Source of the DNA: Cryptomeria japonica
Taxonomy: Eukaryota > Streptophyta > Pinopsida > Cupressales > Cupressaceae
Assembly (NCBI RefSeq): GCF_030272615.1
Contig: NC_081406.1
Coordinates: 480,968,900 to 481,032,899, forward strand
DNA length: 64,000 bases
Direction: 5' to 3'
The notes under the pieces were generated by a model. The model was not told the DNA's origin, ran no database searches, and saw nothing but the letters and a program-made list of their open reading frames with translations. A program made the position numbers and the translations under genes. Each line of letters opens with the position of its first letter. The stretch's first letter is position 1. Shown here piece after piece: positions 48,251-60,340 of the stretch.

Positions 48251-48870
48251 TGTAGTATAATATCACGTCTTTTATCTCTCACTCTTACCCTCTCTATCTC
48301 TAATTTCCAATATTTCACAAAATCCCTCTTTATCTATATATCCTCTCACCATCTCTCTATATGTCATTTTTTATATCTTTATCTATCTCTCCACCTCCCC
48401 CCTCTCTCTATACATCACCCCCTATATCTTTCTATATCTCCAAAAACTATATCACTCCCTCTATCCTTCTCTATCTATTGAGCTATCTCTCCCTCTCCCT
48501 CTCCCTCCTCCTCTATATCTCCCCATCTTTATCTTTATCTATCCCTCTAACTCTCTTTATCTCTCTATCTATTTCACTCCCTCTTCCTCTCTATCTCCAT
48601 CTTCCTCTCACCCACTCTATCTCTAGACATGATTCCCTCTATCTATTAATCCATCATTCTCTCCCCCTCTCCCTCTTCCTATACCTCTATATCTATATCT
48701 CTTTTCCCCTTTGTCTCAACCCCTCCATATTTATTCTTTAATCTCTTTCCCTATCTCTATCTCAATATCTTTGCATCTCTCTACCCCTATATAACTTTGT
48801 CTACCTATTTCCATATATCAATTCTCATCTCTATCTTTATCTTTCTACCTACTCTTAATTAACTACACTA
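48251..48870. repeat. Polypyrimidine TCTCTA/TCTCCC simple repeat, about 600 bp
   Basis: Near-continuous C/T-rich text in units such as CTCTCTAT and CTATCTCTCC. A long frame through it (48361-48741) is Ser/Leu/Pro low complexity and is not a gene. Confidence 0.85.
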
Positions 48871-51800
48871 TTGGTCAGAACTTGATGCATTGTATCTCTT
48901 GTTCTTTAATGTGGTTTTTATTATGATTCATTTGATTTAAGATCTAATTCAAATTATGCAATTGAATTGTAATAAATTTTATATAGATATATCAAATACA
49001 TTTATCTAAAAGATGTCAACACATATCTTTTAATATTTAAGATGACTTGTATTCACAATTTTAATAAATTATTTATTTTGCATCTTCTTATATTTAAAAT
49101 ACACAATTATAGCATAATAATTTCATAGTTTCTTTATAATTTTAAAATTTTAAATGAAAACGAAATATTTTTTCTATTCATATGTTTGAGCTATTAAATT
49201 GATTGAAAAAAACAAACTATTTTTTATTTTTCTTTGGAATTAATTTACTAATTAAAAATATTTTAATTTTACATCCTTACTTGTAATTATAATTAAATTA
49301 AAACCTAATTTAATTCTACAATAATTTTACTCATAAAAACCCTAAGTCATTTTCTTACCTTTTTTCAATCACTCAATATTCCTTTCATTATTATTTTTCT
49401 CCCTATTCATAGAAAAATTCATTTATTTATTTATCTTCTTTTACATTTTTAAATTTGTGTTTTGAAAAATAAAAAATTATTTCATTTTGTCACATCTCCT
49501 TAGACTACCTTTTTATTTTTTTAGTCACTTATCCCAATGTGATTTGGATGAAGGAAAAACTCTAATGTCTAGACCATGATAACACTTTTTATTTTGATAT
49601 ATACACGAACTTAATGATGTGTGATAAGAACTTACTTATTTTGCCAAGTAATTCAAAAGTTGATTTACAATGGTTTTGTTTTACTTATGACATGGTTGCA
49701 TTGTTATTTATATGTTATATTTATCAAACTAACCTTGTACTAACATTGCTATGATGTATTAATCATTATTAGATCATTTTGCAAGTGCTCAGGCTACAAC
49801 AAAAGGTGGACTTGGCAACCTATTCCAAGAATGAACCTCAAATTCAATAACTGAATATAATTAGAAAATTTTGAGTCACTATGAATACTTTACGCCAAGG
49901 TAGGTTTTGTCCATCATTATTAGTAATGTCAAACCTAGGATGAGTTATTTTGCCAAAATGGTAGGTCAATTAATCCTCTTATTCCCTTATAAAAGTTTTT
50001 AATTAAATTAAACATTAAGTAAAGTGAAGGAAATAAATAAATCAATAGATAGATAATGCTGGTCAATTTAAATCCCAAACTTTATCATACATAAATAAAA
50101 TAAGATTACTATATATATATAATCAAAAGAAAACATAAATTAAAATAGTATAAGAAATAAATGCAAATAAAATAAAAACCAAACTTTAGAAGAAGAGTTT
50201 AATATATACAAAAAGAGATATTGAGCCTTAGCATGGCTTTTTCTAGTAACCAAGGGCAAGCAATAAAATTCAGAGGAGATAGCCTGCAATAAATAAGGAG
50301 AGGGGGAGGTGATAGAAGAGGAGGGATATTCTGAATCCTCATAAGGAAAGATAAACTCGATGGTATGGAAATTGTAGCATCGATGTCTTTAAAACTCTCG
50401 GCTATCCATTGATTTCCCATTTGTTGAATAAATCTTTAAAAAAGGCGAGAAGTGTTGCAAGGAGGAAAAAAGGAAGAAAAATAGAGATATAGAGGGAAGA
50501 AAAGAGAGGCATACGAGTCCAGTTTTGATTTGTATAATCTCTAAATTTTTCATGATGATTATACCTCTTATTTGTTGACATTTGCTTAGAGTAAACAAAA
50601 TTATGTGCTTCATCAATACTATGAATATTTACCATTCTTTAATATTTAGTTCTATTTATACTTTGATTTAGTAATGATACAAGCTAGGTAAAGAAATTAA
50701 ACTGATATGTTGCACAAAATAATGTGAGGACTATATATATTGTCATAAATTGTATAACTGGTATTGGGATGTTGCATTCTAAACTGATATATGTTCATTT
50801 TCATTCTTGGATATTCAATATAACTTGTGGATAAAGAAGACAACATAATGAAGAGCCATGATCAAGAATCTAGTGTTAAAAAAGCTTCTTCCACAAATCT
50901 TGATCTTGAAACATAAGGAAATATAGCCCTTAATGTTGCACTAGAAAGACCCAAAAAGAATCTCCATTTTGAATGCAACCTTGTATGAAGCCATGAATAT
51001 GAAGTATTGAATTAGCCAAAGAAAAATATGAAAGACAATTGTTGAAAGGTTGCAACTTGATTAGCAAAAAATCCCTCCAATTAATCAGTTAACTATAGTA
51101 GATAACTCATATTGATAATCATTAGCTATGGAGGACTAAATGGGATTGTTTAAATAAGAAGAATAGAAAAAAGAATTAAATTAAATTAAATGAATAAGCA
51201 CAATCATTTGCAGATAATACATTTAAAGTTAAACAAATAGATGCATATCCTTACACATAGAAATACTTAGATAATCACCTATACGTAAACTCTTAATCAA
51301 CTTCAATAATCATTAAAATGGTAGGAGAGACTACCATCAAATTTGGTGAAGTAAATGATATTTAGTTCCTGTAATCATATACATAATAGTTTTTGTTATT
51401 AGACAAAGAGACTAGGTTGTCATATAGATGAGTAAACTACCAGTGTGAGGCTCTCAATTTAAGCTTTTGGTAAGATGGTCTTCGTAAGAAGGCTAAAACA
51501 CACACCATTAAACTTCCAACATGCCTTATTTCTACTATTATAAAAAGCCCCTACTGAGAGCTAAAAAATGTGACTCAAATGAACCTTGTCTATATGTATG
51601 ATAAAAGAGAGTCTTGCCGCCACTAATTATTTTACCACTAAGAAAAAATTGGACCTTGTTGACTTGACTCTATGCAACTCCCTTCTAGTTGGATACATCT
51701 CTAATTAGTGACCCCTTGATTGCGACCCAACCATAGAAGCCTTAATTAAATTTCATATTCACCTTATAATGATACAAAACCCTAGGCTAGAGATGACCCA

Positions 51801-52005
51801 AGAGTGAAACTCTGAGATTATTGGACCAGTGCTAATCAATCATTAGACCCTGCCAATGATTGATGCTTGGACTACGGCTATGGATTATCCATCCTTCACT
51901 TAGCTCAGGGAGGTGAATATTTGATGAGAACTACCCTAGATATGATACAGGAATGGTTGCACACATAATTACCTTACTTTGTAGGTAGTGATAACTAAAG
52001 CTAAC
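48871..52005. other. Unassigned AT-rich DNA
   Basis: Three kilobases without a supported gene. Purine-rich text at 50440-50520 and short frames near 50200-50640 lack coding character. Confidence 0.4.
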
Positions 52006-52827
52006 TGTATATGGTGAAAATGGATAACAACAATGATAATATTGAAAGACTAAATAGATTCAACCACAAAACCCTAGCCTAACAACAACAAAGATCCACC
52101 ATAACATATGAAGATTACCTAAGACAATGCAAATCAAATGAAATCACAAATATTATACCATCACATGTCCAATAGGGTTTGAATCTCCATTCTTCCTATC
52201 TCCATTGATCTTGCTTGATATATTTGCTCTCAGATTTTATGTGCACAAGAGCTCAACAAAAAACGGAAAAGTGGTTGCAAGTAGGCTTGATTGCATATGC
52301 AAGTTCGAAAGCGTAGTCGGGGTTGAATGCATAGTGAGGGTAATCAATTGATTAAGATGCATAGATTGATTAGGGTTGATAATGAAGGAAGTATCCTCTT
52401 ATATAGAAGACACTATATGAAATGGAGGGATAAGATTGAGAGGTGTAAAAGATAAATGGTCAGCTATGATTAAAGGGTAGGTAAAAGAAATAAGAAAATA
52501 ATAATAGGGTAGGTAGTGTAGGAATTAAGAGATGAATGACATGTGTCATGGGTAGAAAAGGCTAATGAATTAATTAAATAAATAAAGATTTAATTAATTA
52601 ATAGAAGAATAGGGATCAATTAAATAAATAAAATATTTATTTAATTTAGGAAAAAGGGTAATTTAAATAAATAAATGTATTTATTTAAATGAGAAATAAG
52701 GTTAGAAGAGGATAAATGAATTAATTAAATAAATAAAGATTTATTTAATTAATAGAAGAATTAGGCTAAAGTAATTAAATAAATAAAATATTTATTTAAT
52801 TAGACATGACAATTTTAGGTGTCTACA
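52006..52827 (-). repeat. gypsy-2 3' LTR (left copy)
   Basis: On the minus strand it starts TGTAGACACCTAAAATTGTC and ends CACCATATACA. A TATA box lies at 52398-52405. The U3 part holds several AT-rich inverted repeats built from AAATAAATAAAATATTTATT-like text (52560-52800). Confidence 0.9.
52398..52405 (-). promoter_or_regulatory. TATA box in gypsy-2 left LTR
   Basis: The minus strand reads TATATAAG. The identical site in the right LTR is at 63289-63296 and would drive the element. Confidence 0.5.
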
Positions 52828-53181
52828 TTTTGCCCCTCTTTGAGACAATGCAGCTTGTCACGTTGTTTCAAAGAAGATAATATGAACTGATACAAAGTTG
52901 CCCCAAGATGGGAATGATATGCCCCCTCGAGAGATTGGATGAAAATGTCTGGAAAGATCGCAGACAATCTCTTGATAAGAAAGAAAGGTTAGAATGGACT
53001 GACCAGATGGAGTGACAGTCACGGGATAATGAAGACTGACACAGGAGACCCGAGTTAGGGCTAGGGCTAGGGATAGAGAAGTCTATAAGATAGACCATGA
53101 GGGGAATACATCTTCATTGTCATACACACATCTAAGAGATTAGAGTGCAGAGAGAGAATAGAGCAGTAGCAGTCAACAGCG
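52828..53181. other. gypsy-2 region between 3' LTR and the captured PMD gene
   Basis: On the plus strand this may be the former promoter and 5' UTR of the PMD gene. A TATA-like CTATAAGATAG is at about 53081. It also contains a short GTTAGGGCTAGGGCTAGGG run at about 53053, too short to call telomeric. Confidence 0.4.
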
Positions 53182-53349
53182 ATGGCAATGGTGCATAGAT
53201 TCGATCGCGTTCCCCGATTTCAGAGGCCAGCAAAGGCAGGAGAGCCGGTAAGTACCACAAAACCTCTTTGTACTTTGTTGCAATAAATGTTGTCATTAAT
53301 GCATGCTAGGTAGCACAATAAATGCATTTTTAGGTAATGTCAAAAAATG

Positions 53350-53620
53350 TGAAAAACATCGAGGCGTGTCTAGGTTGGCTAGGCGCGTCTGTGTTTGTGC
53401 CAAGCGCATCTATGAATTCAATAGCGTCTATGTCAAATGCGAGCGCATCTGTGTTGTGCAGACACGTTTGTGAAATGTGGGTATGTCTGTGTAGCACAAG
53501 CACATCTGTGCAAAACAGAGGCACGTTTGTGTATTTCAGGCGTGTCTGTGCAGAGCAGGCGCGTTTGTGCAGTCTTTAAGCGTGTTTATGTCATGAAGGC
53601 ACATTTATGTCTTCAAGGTC
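53350..53620. repeat. Degenerate 18-22 bp tandem repeat in the PMD intron
   Basis: Units such as GCGCATCTGTG and GCACGTTTGTG, followed by a short variable part, recur about twelve times. Short frames through it are repeat-driven. Confidence 0.7.
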
Positions 53621-53812
53621 AAATTGGCAATTCTGTGATGAACATATGCTATCGATTGGATAAGTTGCTGAGAGGATACACTCAAGCAGGTCCTCTAGGG
53701 AAGACTAGGATAGCAGATAGGGCTAGGATTGACAATTCTATGATAGAACATACGTTGCCAATTAGGAAACTACTCAAGAGGATACACTCAAGAAGAGGCC
53801 CTAAGATAGGAT

Positions 53813-54075
53813 AGATCGAGGCACTTTGTGATGAACAATGAGTACCAAGACATAGTACTTTGTGATGAATAGGGAGTACTAAAAAGAGCAGCACTTTGTG
53901 ATGAACAGGGAGTGCAAATATGAGCAACACTTTGTGATGAACAGTGAGTGCTAAAACATAGTACTTTGTGATGAACAGGGAGTACCACTAGGATAGAAGC
54001 AACACTTTGTGATGAACAGTGAGTGTCACTAGGATAGATAGCAACACTTTGTGATGAACAATGAGTGTCACTTGG
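53813..54075. repeat. About 35-bp tandem repeat in the PMD intron
   Basis: The core ACTTTGTGATGAACAGTGAG recurs seven times with spacers of 10-22 bp. It ends about 30 bp before the splice acceptor. Confidence 0.85.
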
Positions 54076-54590
54076 ACTGACATGATTGATTTGCTTGACT
54101 GCAGGAGTATTTACCTATGCTGGAGTCACGAGAGAGATTCTCGTCAACTCAGAGGTTACGACCGGAGCTGACATTTGAGGATAGGGCTGCCATTGAGGTT
54201 ATGGGTATGAGATACATTCTATATGTGCCTGAGTTTCGGGCAAACATGGGTTTGTTGACTGCACTAGCTGAGAGGTGGCATTCTGAGACATGCACATTTC
54301 ATTTGCCTATGGGTGAGATGACAGTCACCTTAGAGGATGTTATACAGGATATTGAGGATACCGATTGATGGGGAGTTAGTACCCTACGATCGAGACAAAG
54401 ACAGGGATGCACTAAGATGAGTGTTTCAAGATCCCAGACTGGAGATGAGGATAGGACACATGGCTTGGGATACGATGACACGGACAAGATTGGCACTACC
54501 ATCAATACTGGTAGGAGTGATTAGTGGGTTTCTCTGTCTGGATAGGGTGACACGAGGGTTGGTTGTGTAGCCATATGTATTTTGACATCA

Positions 54591-56241
54591 TTGTATCATG
54601 ACACTTATGATTTTATATATATATATATGAGATGATTCATCCTTGCGGCAGCTATATGCATGTGTACCTATGTGATGTTGTTTCTATGTGATGCTTATGA
54701 TATGGATGCAAATATGTACATGATGCAATGCAATATTTTTGTTCTTTTATATTTTTTAAATATGTTATGCAAATGCAAATGTGAATGTATGAAATGCAGA
54801 TGAATATGATAATGCAAATGTAAAATGTGCTAACATGTGTTGTGTGTAGGATGTGATGTAATTGTGATATCTATATGTATGTATGAAATGCTTATATGTG
54901 GTAATGCAGGTGAAACTACATGAGATGCAAATGTTTTTGGCGTGTCATTATACTCAGTTGTGTGATAGCAGGTTATGCGGACTCAAGAAGGATGATGGAA
55001 GTCAATCAAGAAATGGGGATGGAAGATAGAAGATATGGAAGTGAAAGAGCTTCTTGTGCATTGTCATCATTGAGCTTTATTATGGCAAGTAGGTTATGAC
55101 AATCAAGGCATATGTTCGACCCAGAAAGTCATTGTACCCGTTTGCATGGAGATAAGACAGTTGCAAACAAGGAATGCCCCAGTTCATACTAGACTCTCAT
55201 TGTCCTCATATCCTTGGACAAGTCATAGCATTACTAAGAGACAATCCACAGACAGCAAAGAAAAATAGGTGATGATACCCCATCCTCGCCTTTCTAGTCA
55301 AAGACATCCTGGAGATAAAATCTCTAGTCAGAGACATCTTGGAAAAGCTAAAAGACATGTCACCAGAAAGATAAAATCAAAAGAAAACCAAGACTCGACA
55401 CCCACATCCACTATAGTCCTCAAGTTTAGTGTCTCTTGTCACTTGTATAAGTCTTATTTGATTGTTGTCATAATGTTTACTTTCATAAAAAGGATAGATA
55501 GCACTAAACCATATGTTGTCTGAGTCTGTTGAAAGATTTGATTTGTTGAATCCCATTGTTGTTGTTGTGTCTCATCTGAAACTAACTGAATCCATGAAAC
55601 TAATACTTTATTGCGAAGAAGATGGAACTTTATTGCGGATTGGTGATGCAAATGTTGCTTTATTGCGGATTGTGCATGGATAGACTGAAGAAAAGTAGAA
55701 GAAATTGTACTCCTCAGAATGTGTGATGCTCTTAGTTCCACACCCATCACTTAGATGTAGGATTTGCCTTAGCCACAGATAGGAGCTAATTTATTATGGA
55801 TAGAAAAGGTGTGAAAAAAGAATGTTTATTATGAATGGCTAACCAACCTTGGGTAGATCAATAACAAGCCATGATGGGAATGGGTAAGTTTATTATGAAT
55901 GGATAGGTTGTGAGTGTGTGCAAAGTGAAGGATGAAAGAGAATCCTAAAGGAGGGAGGAGCAATGTCTATACACATGGCACTGGTGACCCAGTTTTCACC
56001 ATGGTACTTGCCCAGGGCGCCACCGAAGTGGTTTTCACCATTGGACGAAATGTTTTTCTTCACTTTTTTTATTTTTCAATTTTTTTTTTTGTGTCACGAG
56101 GTGCCTGTTTGCCAGGTTTTCACCAAGTAACGATTTTTTTTGTTTGTTTTATGATTTTTTTGTATTTTTGAATTTTTTGATTTTTTTTTTTTTGAATTTT
56201 TTTGATTTTTTTGTATTTTTGAATTAGGATACTCTGAAGAG
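54591..56241. other. gypsy-2 downstream region, no gene
   Basis: AT-rich and TATG-rich DNA (54620-54950), then unassigned sequence. A pair of GTTTTCACCA-type repeats (about 55991 and 56031) and long T-runs (56060-56230) lie close to the pol end. Confidence 0.45.
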
Positions 56242-56448
56242 CTATGTGTAAAACCTGTGAAGGTGCATGCTATTGATAGGATCCTCCAAGGGTTCACCCT
56301 CTATGGTTGAGAGTTTATATGCACCAAATCCATATGTTGTTGTGATGATGTAAGGACCAAGCCAATTTGGTTCAAACTTGCCCTTGTTCTCTCTGTCTTG
56401 CTAATTTTTAGAATTGTCCTTGATAACTAAGTCACCTACCTCAAATGT
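56242..56448 (-). pseudogene. gypsy-2 integrase C-terminal tail
   Basis: The frame reads TFEVGDLVIKDN, then a TAG, QDRENKGKFEPNWLGPY, GAYKLSTIEGEPLEDPIN and HLHRFYT, ending TAG 56242-56244. This is the classic end of Ty3/gypsy Pol (GDLV, KGKFEPNW-GPY, GAYKL). The catalytic Asp-Asp-Glu core is not present. It shares one frame with the upstream non-enzymatic part, with TGA 56449-56451 between. Confidence 0.85.
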
Positions 56449-57492
56449 TCAAGGCTTGACTTTATGATTATAGCTGCATTGTTCCTTGACTAAATGATGT
56501 GTTTCTTGAGTGACTGTCTTCCTTGATGAAGGAACTGAGATAGAATTACTAGCGTGTGGACTACGTAGGCCCATATGCATGTCACCTAAAGAAGTTTGGG
56601 CATCCCTGACAACAAAGTCCCTTGAGGAAGCTCCATTAAATGTCCATGATGTATCGCTAGAAGGGAAATGATGTGTGGAACAAGTCGATGAGTGATGAAG
56701 GCTTATGATTGCAAAAATAAGTGAAAGTATCATGACATGTTGGAGACTTAAGATCAACAAGTATTCTTTTTTACTTGAAATTTTAGAACTTTTGCCTCCA
56801 GTTATTTTGATATTAGGGGAGATCAACTCTTTCTCTTTTTGCTTCATAGGATTTTTATCCTTGACTTTGATTTTTCCAGAGTCCAATAGCTTTTGATTTT
56901 GATTTGGACTGAAGGACTTTTCTTTATTTTTTACTTTTAGATTTTTCTTTTCATAACTTGATTTTTGATCCCCAATGAGTAAGGGCTTTTGAGATTCTTG
57001 TTGATCCAAGTCTAGGAGCGGAATGGAAATGGAATGAGTAGATGACATATTAAGGCTATGTGAGTTCTCAAGAGGGTTGGCGATACGCTCAATAGATTCT
57101 TTGTTGGAACCACTCTTAGGACTATTGATATCAAGAGATGCTTGCACCACTAGAGGAGATTTGCATTCAGACTTAGTAGCCACAACACTAGGTGGTTCAC
57201 ACCCAATTCCTTGATATTGCAAATTGTTTGTAGGTTGTTCCTATTGATTATATACCTTAGGAGATAGTGGGAGTTGATCAACATGAAAGATATACTCACC
57301 ACATCCCAAGTCTTTAATCTTGAATTTTTCTTTGAGCTCTGCTTGCTTTGGTGTAGAAGGTTTCAAGGATTCTGGATCCACATATGTTGATGAAGGAATA
57401 GCTTCTCGATTGACTGGGATTGTTATTTCTGATCGAGGTTGTAGATTGTTGCAATATATGAATGGACTCCATTGTGTGGAAACTTGATACAT
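56449..57492 (-). pseudogene. gypsy-2 non-enzymatic replacement between protease and integrase tail
   Basis: About 340 codons stay in one frame (57492-56449) with a TAG near 57238. The text is Ser/Lys-rich, with KSPLVVQASLDINSPKSGSN, a basic KEKSFSPNQNQKLLDSGKIK region and one hydrophobic segment (LLILSLQHVMILSLIFAII, about 56690-56760). No RT, RNase H or integrase motif is found where about 900 residues of enzymes are expected. I do not recognise the sequence. Confidence 0.6.
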
Positions 57493-58247
57493 CGATGATA
57501 TGTAGATGGTACTACGCTCATCTCATGAATCCAAGGACGTCCCAAGAGTATGTTGTATGTGAGATCTAGGTCAAGGACCTAAAAAACCACATCCTTTGTA
57601 ATTGGCCCAACTCTGAGAGGTAAGGTGACTGTGCCTTTGGATGAATGCTCTTCATCATCATATGCTTTGATGGTAATTTTGTTTGTAGAATTTACAACTT
57701 TCTCAGAATATCCCAATTGTTTAATAGTACTCAATGTACAAATGTTTAGACCTGCTCCTCCATCTATTAGGACTCATTTTATTCGATGTTTATGTATGAA
57801 GGCTTCAATGTGTAAAGGTGCATTATGTGGCTGACTTATGAAGGCATCATCGACTTCTGTGAATGTAAAGGAGTGTGGAATGGAAAGGTATCCCACCATG
57901 GCTTGAAATTGGTCCACGTTCAAATCAGTAGGGACAGAAGTGTCTCTCAAGATTTTGTCAAGAATGGCTTTATGTGTGGGGGATATGCGTAAGAGCTCAA
58001 GGATGGAGATAAGCGTGGGTGTCTTCCCTAACTATTCTACAAGGTCATACTCAGGCTTGGTTGATGAGGAAGTGGTGTTTTTAGCTGGAGCACCTTGCAA
58101 AGTGAATTTACCTCGATGAGTTGTAACATTACATTCAGAGGTAGGTTCGGAAGAGGATCCAATTCCTTTCAGGACGATTTTGGGTCTTTGGGTAGAATTC
58201 TCAGGCATTTTCTCCTTGATGATAATGGTAGAGATATAATTGTCCAT
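57493..58247 (-). pseudogene. gypsy-2 aspartic protease region
   Basis: Near 57760 the frame gives VLIDGGAGLNICTLSTIKQL, a plant gypsy protease active-site form with Asp-Gly-Gly. TYNILLGRPWIHEM follows (about 57530-57570), then HRCIKFPHNG-like text, as in gypsy-1. A TGA stands in the place of Trp just before the active site. The protease would cleave the Gag-Pol polyprotein. Confidence 0.75.
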
Positions 58248-58349
58248 TGAAATGTGATTGATAGTTGAATCATAGTTATAAGATGCTCTGGTATAGTTGG
58301 TTTGGTCATCTGTGGCTTTAGCTTTTCCCTTGTCATGCTTTGGGAATGG

Positions 58350-60340
58350 TTACTTAAACATCTCATGTTCTTGATTGGATGAGTGTCCCTCAATCTCACT
58401 GTCACCTCTACCAATGAGATCTTGTATGATGTTCTTCAGTCGATGACAATTTCCTGTCTTATGACCCTTGCTCTTATGAAATTCACAATATTCATCATCA
58501 TTCCACCAATTTGGTTTAACCTTTGGCTCATATGGAGGCAAATCTGGAATTGTGATTATCTTGTTTGCCACTAGCTTTTGAAAACGAACTCTAGTGGTTC
58601 TCCCAATGGAGTGTACTTCCTTCATGATTTGGAAGTTGTTTGAGTATTCACCTGATTGTTTGTAGAGCTTGATCTGGAAAAAATGACTTTGGGTCATACT
58701 GTATTGGCATCAACAACACCATCATTGACTGTGTTTTTGTTTTTATTCCAAAATCTTGGCTTGTCTTTTCCTTTAAAGTCATCTTTGTTTTCCTTGAATA
58801 TCTTAATGACTCCTTGTTCAATTAGGACCTTTTATGTCACTAAGCCTTTTTCAATGACATCCTTGAAGGTGGACAAACAAGCTTTTCTTAGGTCATAACC
58901 AATGTCTTTGTTAACATTTTGGGTGAACATCTCTACCATTTGTTTTTGTGGAATTTCACAAGAGCATCTGCTGGCTAGATTTCTCCATCTTTGTAAAAAT
59001 GATGAAAAAGATTCTCCATCCTTTTGTTTGGTGTTGCACAAAGTAGTGACTGATATGTCTGTCTCTATATTGTATGAGAAATGTTGGATAAATGCCTCTG
59101 CTAAATCACCCCATGACTTAATTCCGGGTGGAAGTTGGGAGAACCATTCCATAGCTTGATCACCTAAGCTTCGTGGGAATAATCTCATCAAATATGTCTC
59201 TTCTGCTACTACTTCAATGCAAGCTATGAAAAATTGTCTTATGTGTGCCTTAGGATCCCCTTTTCCTCTGTACTTATCAAACTTAGGTGTCACAAAGTGT
59301 GTAGGAAATGGAGGCATTGGAATGCTTTTGTCAAATGGATAGGGACATATGTCTCTCATTGTGTAAGTTGGCTTCGGTGTATTTATGTCCTCCATTTTCT
59401 TTTGTAAGTCCTTGATTTGCTGTTCCAAATTGTTCTTAGGTGGAAACTGACTTCTTGGACCATACCCCATGCTTGAACCACCGGGTGGAGGAGCATGTCT
59501 CTTATATGGATGATATTGATCATACACATGTTCACGTGGAGGAGGTCTACAATGGTGTTGCGTATGCGTATAAGGACCACTTGGTATAGAGTCATGGTGA
59601 GGAATGGAATATCTGCTTTGTCCATGTATACCATACTCTACAGACATGTCATGAGTTTGTTCTAGTGTGTTGCCCCCAAATTTGACACGAGGTTCCCTTG
59701 TGTCCAAATTTTGAGCATGCCTTTGAATATCCAATTGCTTTGGTGGTTGATCCTTAGCATTGGTATGTGATTGAGCATATTTTTCTGCATAAGACTTCCA
59801 TAATGGTCTGCAAAGGTGAGTATCATATGCTTGACCATGTGTATGTGGGACTTGTGATTTTTGAAACAAAGATGATGGTGATTCAGGTACAAGATGTGGT
59901 CCTCTATTGCCTCCACTATTAGGCCTCCTATGATCCATGTTTAGGTGAGGTTGTTGCAAAGGTCGATTTTCAATTATTTGAGACATGTCAAAATCATGAG
60001 GTATCTTGGCTCCACTTTGTGCCATCATTTGTAAGAAATATTGTCTATCCCTCCTCTTTATTTTCTCAACCAATCGATTGAAATGGGGATCCATAATGGA
60101 GTCTTCCACTTCTGTTGAATGTATTGAAATGTTGTCCATATTGTCATTGTGTGTATCATTGTTGTTTATAGTGTCCATGTGCTCAACATTTGGAATATTT
60201 GTATAGGCATCCATGTCAGGTAATGTAGTATGATCAAAATTGAAAAAGACATCATTTTCATACTCATAGGCACTCATGTTTGTGGACTCTTGAGCCTCTT
60301 TAGCTTCTCTCCTAGATTTTTGGGAACAAGTTTCAACCAT
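58350..60340 (-). pseudogene. gypsy-2 Gag with retrotrans_gag domain and zinc knuckle
   Basis: ATG 60340 opens a 502-codon frame to TAA 58832. A hydrophilic, His/Pro-rich N-terminal half leads to the Retrotrans_gag fold: PPFPTHFVTPKFDKYRGKGD, ARLIRQFF-like text, YLMRLFPRSLGDQAMEWFSQ, LAEAFIQHFSYN and SFSSFLQRWRNLASRC (59300-58960). Downstream, in the same or a neighbouring frame past the stop, CEFHKSKGHKTGNCHRLKN (about 58490-58435) is a CCHC-like knuckle. Gag forms the particle that packages element RNA. This 502-codon part is the best-preserved ORF of the element. Confidence 0.85.

Larger units (their letters stand above)
53182..54590 (+). pseudogene. Captured plant mobile domain (PMD) gene piece, antisense to gypsy-2
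   Basis: Exon 1 (53182-53247) encodes MAMVHRFDRVPRFQRPAKAG and two more residues, then meets a donor GTAAGT. The intron (53248-54104) ends TTGACTGCAG. Exon 2 starts in phase at 54105 with EYLPMLESRERF. It then carries the PMD signature: ANMGLLTALAERWHSETCTF, HLPMGEMTVTLEDVIQDI. A one-base shift near 54350 then gives IPIDGELVPYDRD, and a second block with GHMAWDTMTRTRLALPSIL before stops near 54416 and 54570. PMD proteins (MAIN/MAIL1 types) act in nuclear silencing in Arabidopsis, and PMD copies are known from plant transposons. The gene runs opposite to the element, and its intron is kept. Confidence 0.75.

Noticed and set aside
48361-48741. 126-residue open frame
   Set aside because: It is a Ser/Leu/Pro low-complexity translation of a TCTCTA simple repeat.
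53053-53072. Telomere-like GTTAGGGCTAGGGCTAGGG
   Set aside because: Only about three imperfect units; plant telomere repeat is TTTAGGG, and there is no array.
53437-53814. 125-residue plus-strand frame rich in Cys and Val
   Set aside because: It runs through the intronic ~20-bp minisatellite and crosses the intron of the PMD gene; it is repeat-driven.
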